Below the pieces are notes generated by a model. That model searched no databases and was not told where the DNA came from. It was given only the letters and a program-made list of their open reading frames with translations. The position numbers and the translations under genes are program-made. From contig NZ_JAPYPS010000002.1 of NCBI RefSeq assembly GCF_029937575.1, forward strand, positions 30,054 through 94,053: 64,000 nucleotides of DNA, written 5' to 3'. Every line of letters begins with the position of its first letter. Positions within the stretch are counted from its first letter, which is position 1. Source of the DNA: Nocardioides sp. (GTDB taxonomy: Bacteria; Actinomycetota; Actinomycetes; Propionibacteriales; Nocardioidaceae). Of this stretch, positions 53,526-61,379 are shown piece by piece.

Positions 53526-54032
53526 ATGGGGAAAACGCTTAGGGCTGGCCACCTCGCGCTCCACCCGGTGCTCGACATCGGCGCGGCCCAGGGGTGGGCG
53601 TTCACCTTCCACCAGGACGCGAGTTCGGCGGGTCGCAGCGGCGGCCGCGAGTACGTCGACGAGATGACCCGCATGCTCGCCTCTCACCCGCACGTGCCGC
53701 AGGTCTGGGCACACGCCGGGTGTTCGCGCCGGGTGCGTCCCGATGACCACGTGGATCTCGTGACCCAGCTGGTCGAGAAGCACACCAACCTGCACATCGA
53801 CCTCTCCTGGGTGCTGTTCGACGAGGTGGTGGAGGCAGGTATGGCGCATCCCGGTTGGGTCGAGCTCGTGGCGCGCCATCCCGATCGCTTCATGATCGGC
53901 AGTGACGCGTTCGGCGATCTCGCGGGGCACCATGCGTCGCTCGAACGCTGGTCGGCGCTCACCGACCGCCTGACGCCTGCTGCGAGTGCGCTCGTGGAGA
54001 GTGACAACGCCCGCCGGCTCTGGTGGCGGTGA
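53526..54032 (+). pseudogene. 5'-truncated amidohydrolase (metal-dependent TIM-barrel hydrolase) remnant
   Basis: From the ATG at 53526 a 168-residue frame reads GAAQGWAFTFHQD, VWAHAGCSRRVRPDDHVDLVTQL and RFMIGSDAFGDLAG, then NARRLWW. These are the C-terminal metal-site blocks (H in AHAG, D in IGSD) and the end of the amidohydrolase_2 family, but the N-terminal HxH metal site and about 150-200 residues are missing, and the upstream DNA belongs to the divergent secreted protein's promoter. I regard it as a truncated relic, though the frame is still open. Confidence 0.65.
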
Positions 54033-54153
54033 CACGACGAGCCGATGCGACTCCAGGTCATCCGGGTACAGGACGCGTGATTCCCGAGGTGCTTCCCGGT
54101 CAGTTTGCTGTGGACTCCGACGTCAGGTTCGGGTCTCCTTCGACTTGCGCCGA

Positions 54154-54837
54154 TCAGGACGCACGTTCGCGGTCGGTTGAAGCCAGTCGTTGGGCGAGGC
54201 CGTCGAGGATGAGTTCGAGTCCGACCTCGAACTCGTCGCCGAAGTCGTAGCCGGGCTGGAGCGCGTGCTCGAGGGTGAACTCACGGAAGTACGGCAACTG
54301 ACCTTCCGGCAGTGCAGCCATGATCTGGTGGCCGAGCTCGGCGAGGTCCTGGCCGGGTTCGAAGGGCATGCTCACTTCCTGGATCAGAAAGCCGTACAGG
54401 TGCGCGTCGAGGACGGCGAAGGCGTGCCCGGTCAGGGCCAGCGAGAACCCTGCCTCGCGCAGGCAGCCGATCACGGCGTCGTGGTGCAGCAGCGTTTCGT
54501 AGCCGGCGTTGCGTCGCGAGTCCATCAGTCCCACGGCCCACGGGTGGCGCTTGAGGGCTTCGCGGGCGGTTAGTGCGCGTCGCCGCAGCTCGCTGTGCCA
54601 CTCGGCTCCGGGCGCGGGGGCGTAGAACTCGGCGAACACCGCGTCGACCATTCCATCGAGCAGTTCCTCCTTGTTCGCGACGTGGTTGTACAGCGACATC
54701 GGCGTCACGCTGAGCTGCTGTGCCACCGAACGCATGGAGAGCGCCCCGAGCCCCTCAGTGTCGGCCAGCTCGACCGCCGCCGCAACGATTCCCCCACGGG
54801 TGAGCCGCTCCGCGCCCGAGCGTGGTCTGCCTGTCAT
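54154..54837 (-). CDS. TetR-family transcriptional repressor
   Basis: A 227-residue repressor starting MTGRPRSGAERLTRGGIVAAAVELADTEG at 54837. The HTH is LSMRSVAQQLSVTPMSLYNHVANKEELLDGMVDAVF; the remainder fits the TetR_C_1 tetracycline-repressor-like ligand domain (ALKRHPWAVGLMDSRR ... TGHAFAVLDAHLYGFLIQEVSMPF). It is divergent from the oxidoreductase at 54942 across a 104-base region with a CACCGTA palindrome, so it most likely represses both itself and that operon, and responds to a small hydrophobic ligand. Confidence 0.92.
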   Translation of the reverse strand: MTGRPRSGAERLTRGGIVAAAVELADTEGLGALSMRSVAQQLSVTPMSLYNHVANKEELLDGMVDAVFAEFYAPAPGAEWHSELRRRALTAREALKRHPWAVGLMDSRRNAGYETLLHHDAVIGCLREAGFSLALTGHAFAVLDAHLYGFLIQEVSMPFEPGQDLAELGHQIMAALPEGQLPYFREFTLEHALQPGYDFGDEFEVGLELILDGLAQRLASTDRERAS

Positions 54838-54884
54838 TCGCGTTTCCTTCCGAGGCCAGCACGCGCCGGCTTGTTGACAAAACA

Positions 54885-54926
54885 TACACCGTACTTTTAC
54901 GGTGGTCTCAATAACCTACACCGTAC
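54885..54926. promoter_or_regulatory. TetR operator region: CACCGTA palindrome and repeated TACACCGTAC
   Basis: CACCGTA (54887-54893), 4 bases, TACGGTG (54898-54904) is a perfect inverted repeat. TACACCGTAC occurs at 54885-54894 and again at 54917-54926, 32 bases (three helical turns) apart. A TTGACA hexamer lies at 54874-54879. The region is markedly AT-richer than its surroundings. Confidence 0.7.
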
Positions 54927-54941
54927 ACAAAGGATTCCGGC

Positions 54942-55907
54942 ATGCGAGCCATCCACCAGCACCGATACGGCGGCAGCGAGCAGCTGTCCCTCACCGAAGT
55001 ACCGGACCCGACCCCCGGTCCCAACGACGTCGTGGTCCGCGTCCGCGCAGCCGGCGTGGACCGCGGCACCTGGCACCTGATGGCCGGACACCCCTACGCC
55101 GTCCGTCTCGCCTTCGGACTGCGCCGCCCCAAGCACCCCGTTCCGGGCCGCGACGTGTCCGGCGTCGTCGCCGAGGTCGGGTCCCTGGTCACCACCGTGG
55201 CCGTCGGAGAGGAGGTGATCGGCACCGCCGACGGCTCCTTCGCCGAGCTGGCCGTGGTGCCGGAGAGCCGCATGGCACGCAAGCCAGCCGGCCTCTCCTT
55301 CGAGGAGGCCGCCACCCTGCCCGTCTCCGGGCTCACCGCCCTCCAGGCGGTCCGAGACGCCGCCCGGATCGGCCCCGGGGACCGGGTCCTGGTCATCGGC
55401 GCCTCCGGCGGCGTCGGGTCCTACGCAGTCCAGATCGCGAAGGCGTACGGCGCCGAGGTCACCGGCGTGGCCAGCGGCCCCAAGGCCGACCTGGTCCTTG
55501 CCCTCGGCGCCACCCGCGTCATCGACTACACCCGCGAAGACCTCGACGACGGCACCCGCTACGACGCCGTGCTCGACATCGCGGGCCTCCGTCCGATCCG
55601 TCAGCTGCGCCGACTCCTGACCGAGACCGGCACCCTCGTCATCGTCGGCGGCGAGGGCGGTGACCGCTGGCTGGGTGGCACCCACCGCCAGCTCGCCGCA
55701 CTGGCGCTCTCACGGTTCGTGAGCCAGCGCCTCACCGCACTGCTGAGCAAGGAGAAGGGCGACGACCTCGACGTCTTGGGCCGGCTGGTCGACGACGGTG
55801 CCGTGCGGCCGGCCCTCGAACGCACCTATGCGCTGCACGAGGCAGCCAAGGCGATCGACCATGTCGCGAGCGGACACGCCCGGGGCAAGGTCGCTCTCAC
55901 GCCCTGA
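54942..55907 (+). CDS. Zinc-independent quinone-oxidoreductase-like NAD(P)-dependent reductase
   Basis: A 321-residue medium-chain dehydrogenase of the QOR group: MRAIHQHRYGGSEQLSLTEVPDPTPGPNDVVVRVRAAGVDRGTWHLMAG, PGRDVSGVVAEVG, and the Rossmann motif VLVIGASGGVGSYAVQIAKAYGAEV (about 146-170). The catalytic-zinc Cys and the structural four-Cys lobe are absent, so it should reduce enones/quinones rather than oxidise alcohols. First gene of the TetR-controlled operon; the next gene follows after 42 bases that contain the repeated CCGACCCC unit. Confidence 0.92.
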   Translation: MRAIHQHRYGGSEQLSLTEVPDPTPGPNDVVVRVRAAGVDRGTWHLMAGHPYAVRLAFGLRRPKHPVPGRDVSGVVAEVGSLVTTVAVGEEVIGTADGSFAELAVVPESRMARKPAGLSFEEAATLPVSGLTALQAVRDAARIGPGDRVLVIGASGGVGSYAVQIAKAYGAEVTGVASGPKADLVLALGATRVIDYTREDLDDGTRYDAVLDIAGLRPIRQLRRLLTETGTLVIVGGEGGDRWLGGTHRQLAALALSRFVSQRLTALLSKEKGDDLDVLGRLVDDGAVRPALERTYALHEAAKAIDHVASGHARGKVALTP

Positions 55908-55949
55908 CCCGACCCCCGACCCCCGACCCCGACAGGAGGAGTCACCCCC

Positions 55950-56723
55950 ATGACTGTCACCCCCACCACCAGCACCAGCACCACCAACACTGCTTCTCGC
56001 ACCGCCGCCGTCTGGGCAGCGGGTGGCTACGTGGCCATCTTCGTGCTCGCCATCTTCGCCAACTTCCTCGCGCTCAGCCCGGTGCTCCAGCCGGGCGACG
56101 CCGCCGCCACCGCTGCCTCGCTGCAGGAGTCCGAGACCTCGTTCCGCCTCGGTGCCGTGGCCTTCCTCGGCATCTTCATCATCGACGTCGTCGTCGCCTG
56201 GGCGCTCTGGGTGCTGTTCCGCCCGGTCCACCGCGACCTGTCACTGCTCGCGGCCTGGTTCCGCTTGGCCTACACCGTCGTGCTGGGGGCCGCGCTCGGC
56301 TTCCTGTACGCCGCGCTCTGGCTGACCTCTGCCCCCGGTGCCCTCGGCGAGGCCAACGATGACGCCGTCCTGCTGGCGCTGCAGACCTTCGACTTCACCT
56401 GGGTAGCCGGCCTGGCCGCCTTCGGCGTCCACCTCGTCGTGCTGGGCGTGCTCATGCTCAAGGCGCGTGGCCCTCGGTGGATCGCGTGGTTGCTGCTGGT
56501 TGCCGGAGCGGCCTACGTCCTCGACACCGTCGCGCACCTGCTCCTGGCCGACTACGAGGCCTCCGCCGATCTGTTCCTCGCTGTGGTGGGCATTCCGTCG
56601 GTGATCGGTGAGATGAGCTTCGCAGTCTGGCTGCTGCTCCTGGCCACCGGCCGCCGGGCAGCACCGGGGGCACCCGTCGAGCGGACGACCGACTGGACAC
56701 AGAGTCGGTCCGCGACCCGATGA
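55950..56723 (+). CDS. DUF4386-like six-helix membrane protein
   Basis: A 257-residue integral membrane protein. After a Thr/Ser-rich N-terminus come about seven hydrophobic segments, including GGYVAIFVLAIFANFLAL, LGAVAFLGIFIIDVVVAWALWVLF, WVAGLAAFGVHLVVLGVLML and GEMSFAVWLLLLATG. The layout and the LLLADYEASADLFLAVVGIPSVIGE block match DUF4386 proteins, whose function is unknown. Its stop overlaps the start of the serine hydrolase (ATGA), so they are translationally coupled. Confidence 0.85.
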   Translation: MTVTPTTSTSTTNTASRTAAVWAAGGYVAIFVLAIFANFLALSPVLQPGDAAATAASLQESETSFRLGAVAFLGIFIIDVVVAWALWVLFRPVHRDLSLLAAWFRLAYTVVLGAALGFLYAALWLTSAPGALGEANDDAVLLALQTFDFTWVAGLAAFGVHLVVLGVLMLKARGPRWIAWLLLVAGAAYVLDTVAHLLLADYEASADLFLAVVGIPSVIGEMSFAVWLLLLATGRRAAPGAPVERTTDWTQSRSATR

Positions 56724-58177
56724 TCTTGGCGAAGACCCTCGCGGTGATGGTCGCGCTCGGGCTGAGCAGTGCCGTGCCGATGAGCGTGCCCAGCGGTGCG
56801 ATCGACGACGTGATCGACCGGGAGATGTCTTCGTCCGGCGTACCCGGGCTCGCCTATGCCGCGGTGGTCGACGGGGAGATCACGTCGGTCGGCGCGCGGG
56901 GGGTGGTCAGGCTCGGCGGCGAGACCGCCGTCACGCCGGAGACGCCGTTCCTGACGGGCTCGATCTCCAAGAGCTTCACGGCACTGTCCGTCATGCAGCT
57001 GGTCGAGGCGGGCGAGATCCACCCGGACGACCCGTTCTCCCAGCATCTCGGCGACTTCTCGTCCGGTGCCGCGCAGGACATCACCGTCCGTCAGCTGCTC
57101 AGCCACACCAGCGGCTACTCCACGCTCCAGGGGAACGTGTCCCACACCGACAGGTCCGGCGGGACGGATGAGCTCGCCCGGCGCGTCGACCAGCTCGCAT
57201 CGGCGGCTCCTGCTCACGCAGTCGGAGAGTGGGAGTACTCCAACACGAACTACCAGATCCTGGGCCGCGTGGTCGAGGTCGTGAGCGGGCAGGACTACCA
57301 GTCCTACGTCGCCGAGCACATCCTCGAACCGATCGGCATGAGGAACAGCTTCGTCGCCGACGGCGAGGTCCATCCCTCCATGGCGACCGGCCACAGACCA
57401 TGGTTCGGGACCAAGAGGCCGTTCGCTGAGAACAGGACGTACCGAGGCACGGCCCCGCAAGGGGGGATCGTCGCGAGCGCCAACGACCTGGTCCGCTACC
57501 TGCAGACGATGATGAACGGCCACGACGACGTGCTGAGCGCAGAAGGCAAGTCGGCCATGATGCGGCAGGCCAGCGCAGCATCGCCCTTCTACGGCCTGGG
57601 CTGGTTCGTGGACTCGGACAACGGAACCGTCTCGCACTCCGGAACGAGCCCCGGCTTCGAAACGCTCGCCACGATGGTGCCCACCGAGAAGAAGGCCGTC
57701 GTCGTGCTCGTCAACGCCGGCAGCGGAGTCGGGTTCGGTGAGACGACCCAGCTCCGCAACGCAATCACCGCCCAGGCGTTGGGCCTCGAGTACGACGGCG
57801 AAGGGTCGCGCCTCTCCCAGAAGACCCTGTTCGTCGCCCTGGTACTCCTGCCGTTCCTGTACGCGCTCAGCATGATCTGGGCGTGGCGGCACCGGATGGC
57901 CATTCGCGCCAAGTCGGGCACCTTCGGCCGGTTCAGCCTGTGGTTCCCGCTGCTCACCACGCTTGGCGCAGCGTGGGTCATCCTGCGCCTGGTGCCGAAC
58001 CTGTTCGGCACGCCCTTGGCCAACATCAGACTGTTCCAGCCCGACCTCGGTATCGCGCTTGTCGCCACAGCAGTGACCGGTGTCCTCTGGGCCGTATTCA
58101 GGCTGGCGGTCGCCTACACCGGCAGCACGGGTACTGCCCGGCGAGCGAGTCCCCCTGGGGGAGTTGGTCGGTCCTAG
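56720..58177 (+). CDS. Membrane-anchored class C beta-lactamase-family serine hydrolase
   Basis: A 485-residue protein. After a short signal-like segment (LAKTLAVMVALGLSSAVP) the serine hydrolase domain has SxxK as SISKSF (about 82), YxN as YSNTNY (about 175) and HxG as HSGTSPG (about 306). The C-terminus carries three or four membrane segments (LFVALVLLPFLYALSMIWAW; LWFPLLTTLGAAWVILRLV; LGIALVATAVTGVLWAVF). Such proteins act on D-amino peptides or esters; resistance function cannot be inferred. A decayed tandem copy of this gene and the end of its neighbour lies at 58.4-59.2 kb. Confidence 0.92.
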   Translation: MILAKTLAVMVALGLSSAVPMSVPSGAIDDVIDREMSSSGVPGLAYAAVVDGEITSVGARGVVRLGGETAVTPETPFLTGSISKSFTALSVMQLVEAGEIHPDDPFSQHLGDFSSGAAQDITVRQLLSHTSGYSTLQGNVSHTDRSGGTDELARRVDQLASAAPAHAVGEWEYSNTNYQILGRVVEVVSGQDYQSYVAEHILEPIGMRNSFVADGEVHPSMATGHRPWFGTKRPFAENRTYRGTAPQGGIVASANDLVRYLQTMMNGHDDVLSAEGKSAMMRQASAASPFYGLGWFVDSDNGTVSHSGTSPGFETLATMVPTEKKAVVVLVNAGSGVGFGETTQLRNAITAQALGLEYDGEGSRLSQKTLFVALVLLPFLYALSMIWAWRHRMAIRAKSGTFGRFSLWFPLLTTLGAAWVILRLVPNLFGTPLANIRLFQPDLGIALVATAVTGVLWAVFRLAVAYTGSTGTARRASPPGGVGRS

Positions 58178-58180
58178 CCG

Positions 58181-58342
58181 GCTGCACCAGTCACCGAGAT
58201 CACAGGGGAGCTCCGCCTGTCCCTGAGCACCGTGAAGAGCCACATCAGTGCACTCATGGCCAAGCTCGGGGCACGCAACCGGGTCGAAGTCGTGATCTGG
58301 GCCTATGAGAGTGGTCGCGTCGGCGGTGGACACAGCCGTTGA
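58181..58342 (+). pseudogene. LuxR/NarL helix-turn-helix remnant
   Basis: The frame from 58181 to the TGA at 58340-58342 reads VTEITGELRLSLSTVKSHISALMAKLGARNRVEVVIWAYESGRV, the C-terminal HTH of a NarL-type response regulator. There is no start codon, receiver domain or upstream coding sequence; it begins directly past the serine hydrolase stop. Confidence 0.7.
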
Positions 58343-58519
58343 GCCCAGCACAAGAAGGCGGGCGTCGCACCACCTCCTCGCCACCCACTCCTGAACAGCG
58401 CCGCCGGGCAGGACGCACGTCCGGGGTTCGCTACCACCACCTGCTGGGTGGGTTGGCGAGCAGCACCGGGTGCCCTCGAGTGGACGACCGACTCAGTCAG
58501 GGAGCTGGCCTGAGACCCG

Positions 58520-59188
58520 ATGATCGTGGTGAAGGCTCGGTGCTGATGGTCGTGCTCGGCCTGAGTAGTGCATTGACAAATGGGCGTGCCCTGCGGCTCG
58601 ATCGACGATCTCATCGACAGGGGGTGCCTGCGTCGGGCGCACCCGGCCTGACCTACGCCGTGGTCGTCGACGGGGAGATCACGTCGGCGGTGCGCGAGGT
58701 GTCGTCAGGCGGGGCGGCGAAAGCGTCACGCCGTATACCCCGTTCCTCACCGGTTCGATCTCCACGAGCTTCACGGCGCTTGCCGTCACGCAGCTGGTCG
58801 AGGCAGGCAAGATCGACCTGGACGACGAGGTGTCGCAGCATCTCGATGCGTTCTCGAACCGGGCGGCCGGCGCCATCACCGTCCGTCAGTTCCTCAGCCA
58901 CACAAGTGGCTACTCCACCGGGCAAGGAAACGTGTCCCACACCGACAATGTCGGCGGCACCGACGCAGAACACATCCTCGAACCGATGGGCATGAGGAAC
59001 AGCCTCGTCGCCGACGGCGAGGTCCATCGCTCCATGGCGACCGGGCACACGCCATGGTTCGGCAGGCAACGGGACCGTCTGGCACTCCGGAACGAGCCCG
59101 GGTTACGAATCGCTCGCCACGATGATCCCATCCAAGGGGAAAGCCGTCGTCGTGCTCATCAACGCCGGCAGCGGAGTCGGGTTCGGTG
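58520..59188 (+). pseudogene. Decayed tandem copy of the serine hydrolase gene
   Basis: From the ATG at 58520 (context GACCCGATGATC, as at 56720) the DNA follows the intact gene: GAPGLTYAVVVDGEITS, FLTGSISTSFTALAVTQLVEAG (catalytic Lys of SISK changed to Thr), ITVRQFLSHTSGYST, GNVSHTDNVGGTDAEHILEPMGMRN, SMATGHTPWFG and NAGSGVGFG. Frameshifts split it, about 150 bp is missing near 58962 and about 200 bp near 59064, and similarity stops at about 59188. DNA similarity to the end of the DUF4386 gene extends upstream to about 58395. Confidence 0.85.
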
Positions 59189-59362
59189 CAGGTCGACGTC
59201 GCTGTCTTCGTGGTCGTCGCCCCGAGCGGCGCTACCGAAGATCTCCGGGTTCGTTACACCGTGGCGGCGCAGCACCTCGAGCAGCTCGCCACTTCGGGCG
59301 GCCACACGTTGAGCGATAGGGCCGCTGAGCGGCTTCCGGGCAGGCGACGCTGTCTCGGACAT
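59189..59362 (-). pseudogene. MNT-type nucleotidyltransferase remnant (N-terminal piece)
   Basis: From the ATG at 59362 the minus strand reads MSETASPARKPLSGPIAQRV, then LLEVLRRHGVTNPEIFGSAARGDDHEDSDVDL, with the nucleotidyltransferase motif GS-x2-RG-x6-SDVDL of MNT antitoxin-like proteins. Similarity ends at the junction with the serine hydrolase remnant (about 59188), removing the rest of the domain. Confidence 0.65.
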
Positions 59363-59429
59363 GTCTCCATCGAATCTGCCGCGCTGAGGCTTTCGCCGAT
59401 CTACAGCCCCAGCGATGGACCGGACTGGG

Positions 59430-59612
59430 TTTGGAGGCGACCACGACGTCGAGGTCCTCGGGACGCAGGACGAACTTGGCGACCATGGCGTCGACGAGCA
59501 CGCTCTCGGTCTCGATGTCGGGGTAGTCGACCGCCACGCGCTTGAACACGTCGTCCCAGAGCCGAATGCCGTACTGCTGGGCGTTGCTCTTGGCCAGATC
59601 GAGGCGCGGTTC
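59430..59612 (-). pseudogene. Remnant of an isopropylmalate/tartrate dehydrogenase-like gene
   Basis: The minus strand reads EPRLDLAKSNAQQYGIRLWDDVFKRVAVDYPDIETESVLVDAMVAKFVLRPEDLDVVVAS, the central block of the isocitrate/isopropylmalate/tartrate dehydrogenase family (KSN, LVDAM and DVVVASN motifs; split here only as recognised words). No start, no N-terminal or C-terminal part is present. The next 70 bases lead into the nucleotidyltransferase remnant. Confidence 0.6.
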
Positions 59613-59693
59613 TGGCTCGGCGGCGACGACACCCCCGCACCGCGGGTGCAGACAGTGAGCCCTCAGAGCGGCATGAGCGAACGTCGCCCGCCA

Positions 59694-59743
59694 GGGTCGT
59701 GTGTCTGAGCCCGGTCCATGGACCGGGCTGGGGCACACGACTC
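59694..59743. repeat. Palindromic repeat, copy 1
   Basis: GGGTCGTGTG (59694-59703) pairs with CACACGACTC (59734-59743), and AGCCCGGTCC/GGACCGGGCT forms the inner stem around CATGGA... The whole can fold into one long hairpin. Copy 2 lies 94 bases downstream with the same outer arms and the shared GGTCCATG core. Confidence 0.75.
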
Positions 59744-59787
59744 GCCCCGATCCGGTTCGGGCGCCACCCGGCTGGGCCACCCCACCA

Positions 59788-59837
59788 GGGTCGTGTGCCT
59801 GAGGACGGTCCATGCGCCGTGGTGAGGCACACGACCC
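59788..59837. repeat. Palindromic repeat, copy 2
   Basis: GGGTCGTGTGCCT (59788-59800) and AGGCACACGACCC (59825-59837) are perfect 13-base arms around a variable centre with GGTCCATG. Both copies are preceded by CCA. A G-rich run (59847-59870) follows. No gene is visible from about 59613 to 60108 apart from these repeats. Confidence 0.75.
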
Positions 59838-60050
59838 GATGCCTTGGGGAGGGGGGAGGAGGGGGGGTGCGTCTCGCGGAGCGCCCCAGCTTGGCCACGT
59901 CCGCAACTCGGCATGTCGGGGCGTTCGCCGTGGGCCGATGGATGCCGTCCTATGACCCACGCGTGACCAACGAGGCCGAGTTCGCATCAAGGCTGGTCAG
60001 ACCTATCTGGCGGACGCTAAGCGCGGTATACGCCCAGGTCAGAACGCTAG

Positions 60051-60094
60051 AACGCCCCCGCTCCACCGCAGGTGAGCGGGGGTGCGGGGGCGTT
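60051..60094. terminator. Terminator hairpin beside the putative attachment site
   Basis: AACGCCCCCGC (60051-60061) pairs with GCGGGGGCGTT (60084-60094), with further pairing inside (CCGCTC/GAGCGG region). It stands 15 bases past the stranded glutamine synthetase stop and could be the original terminator of that gene, or part of the phage element. Confidence 0.75.
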
Positions 60095-60108
60095 CTCAGG
60101 GGCCGGTT

Positions 60109-60141
60109 TTAGATGTCGTAATACAGCTCGAACTCGCCCCA
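60109..60141 (-). other. Stranded 3' end of a type I glutamine synthetase gene; putative phage attachment site
   Basis: The minus strand ends GEFELYYDI-TAA (TAA at 60111-60109). E-F-x-L-Y-Y-D/S-x-stop is the conserved C-terminus of GSI enzymes such as GlnA1. Upstream codons lose similarity at once, so only the last ~9 codons are here. Phage integrases that use the 3' end of a gene leave exactly such a duplicate at the far end of the element. Recognition is by eye. Confidence 0.6.
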
Positions 60142-60207
60142 CGGTGGTGGTCGTTGGTGGCTGTCGAGGCCCTCCCGCCTCTGACCAGGCATAACGCCTG
60201 TTTCGGT

Positions 60208-60260
60208 CAACGGCCGTCGGTGGCCGTTGGTGAACATCTTGCGGACTGTCTGCGGACTGC
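60208..60260. repeat. Inverted and direct repeats next to the attachment site
   Basis: CAACGGCC and GGCCGTTG form an 8-base inverted repeat about 60208-60229, and TGCGGACTG occurs twice in direct order about 60240-60260. Their position within 150 bases of the putative core suggests arm-type binding sites for an integrase or excisionase, but nothing proves it. Confidence 0.35.
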
Positions 60261-60300
60261 AAGCCCCAACCACTCGAACACTTTTGAAGGAGCACAACCA

Positions 60301-60641
60301 TGAGCATGACCACCACGACCACCCGGCCCACTGAGGCCATCTGCCCGCCCTGGTGCGCGGGCCACGAGGGCGGATACCAGGGCTGGGAGACCCTGACCGA
60401 CACCGGCAAGAAGGTGCGCGACCACTCGCCCGCCGAGTACCCCATCATCGGCGGTCTCGCCGTGATGCTGGTGCAGATCGAGCACGAGGACACGGGGATG
60501 AGCGCACCCGGTGTCGCTGTCGACTCCGACACGATGGACACCGCTCACACGATGACCGACGCCGAGGCACACGAGTTGGGCATGGCGATCGTGCGGGCGG
60601 CTGACGTCGCACGGCGCTACCGGATGGCGGCTCAGGCATGA
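60301..60641 (+). CDS. DUF6907-like small protein of phages and integrative elements
   Basis: A 113-residue protein; ATG 60301 after AAGGAG. It reads PTEAICPPWCAGHEGGYQGWETLTDTGKKVRDHS with a CPPWC-x2-H metal-like motif, then VMLVQIEHEDTGMSAPGVAVDSD and a helical end LTDAEAHELGMAIVRAAD. Proteins with this 'CPxWC..H' opening are common in actinobacterial mobile elements; function unknown. First of four coupled genes (stop overlaps the next ATG). Confidence 0.7.
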
Positions 60642-60904
60642 GCGCGACCCATGTCCAGAGTGACGCTGAGCGGCTGACGTCGCCCGCCAAACCGAAGCGG
60701 GCCAAGGTCGTGCACATCGCGCCTGGCAACTCCTTGACCCTCGCGCAGGAGATGGGAGTCCAGTACAAGGCACGGTGCGGTCGTTGGATCTATCCGACAG
60801 GCACCGTTATCGCCAAAGTCCACGCGCTTGGGGACATGCGGCCCGAGACGTGCAAGGCGTGCCGCCGCGTCGTGGCATCCATCCTCGCGAGGGCGAACCA
60901 GTGA
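60638..60904 (+). CDS. Small phage-type protein, possible zinc site
   Basis: An 88-residue protein whose ATG overlaps the previous stop (ATGA). It contains two C-x-x-C-like pairs spread over KARCGRWIYP and PETCKACRRVV, which may bind zinc. No family recognised. Second gene of the coupled cluster. Confidence 0.6.
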   Translation: MSATHVQSDAERLTSPAKPKRAKVVHIAPGNSLTLAQEMGVQYKARCGRWIYPTGTVIAKVHALGDMRPETCKACRRVVASILARANQ

Positions 60905-61041
60905 GCGCGCTGCGGGCCTGGCTCACCGAGGTCGACTGGCCCATCGTGCGCCGCTCGACGATGCGGAAGCGGACACGCAACGCCTTCGAGCTGGGCTACG
61001 ACGCGGGCGAGGCGCGGCTGCGGGAGAGGATGTACTCATGA
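60901..61041 (+). CDS. Very small phage-type protein
   Basis: A 46-residue frame from the GTG at 60901, overlapping the previous stop (GTGA) and ending in ATGA with the next gene. It reads ALRAWLTEVDWPIVRRSTMRKRTRNAFELGYDAG. Unrecognised, but the tight overlaps on both sides support it as a gene. Confidence 0.55.
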   Translation: MSALRAWLTEVDWPIVRRSTMRKRTRNAFELGYDAGEARLRERMYS

Positions 61042-61322
61042 CGTTCTACGACGACGCCGAGTTCGCCGCAATCAATGCCGCCCGACTGGCGCTCGAGGAA
61101 GATGAGGGCGAGCCACGGTCGGCAGCGATCGTGGCGGTAGCCGTCGACCTGGCGAAGCGTCACGGCGAAGAGGGAGTGCAAGGTCTGGTTGTCGCACTCA
61201 CTAGGCAGTACGCCTCTGCTCTGACGGTGATCGCTGGACACCAAGGACGGACGGCCAGCGAGGTACTCGACAGATTCGAGCGTCACAAGCTCGAGCAGAT
61301 CGACGGCGAGGACGGCCTCTAG
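61038..61322 (+). CDS. Small phage-type helical protein
   Basis: A 94-residue protein, last of the coupled cluster and followed by a strong terminator. It reads FAAINAARLALEEDEGEPRSAAIVAVAVDLAKRHGEEGVQGLVVALTRQYASALTVIAGHQG, an all-helical acidic protein of unknown function. Confidence 0.6.
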   Translation: MTFYDDAEFAAINAARLALEEDEGEPRSAAIVAVAVDLAKRHGEEGVQGLVVALTRQYASALTVIAGHQGRTASEVLDRFERHKLEQIDGEDGL

Positions 61323-61334
61323 ATCAACACCCAC

Positions 61335-61373
61335 GAACGCCCCCGACTCGCAGGTATCGAGTCGGGGGCGTTC
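61335..61373. terminator. Perfect terminator hairpin between convergent phage genes
   Basis: GAACGCCCCCGACTC (61335-61349) pairs perfectly with GAGTCGGGGGCGTTC (61359-61373), loop of 9 bases, followed by TGTGTGT. It closes the plus-strand cluster and the minus-strand gene ending at 61380. Confidence 0.9.
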
Positions 61374-61379
61374 TGTGTG

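Noticed and set aside
58700..59190. Functional second beta-lactamase-family gene
   Set aside because: The catalytic Lys is Thr, the frame is broken and two internal segments are missing.
59159..59632. A 157-residue protein on the minus strand
   Set aside because: Only the part from 59362 to about 59190 is protein-like (MNT motif); the rest is antisense or relic DNA.
60000..60300. tRNA gene as phage attachment site
   Set aside because: No cloverleaf, anticodon arm or CCA-adjacent T-loop (GTTCRANNC) could be found near the boundary; the glutamine synthetase tail explains it better.
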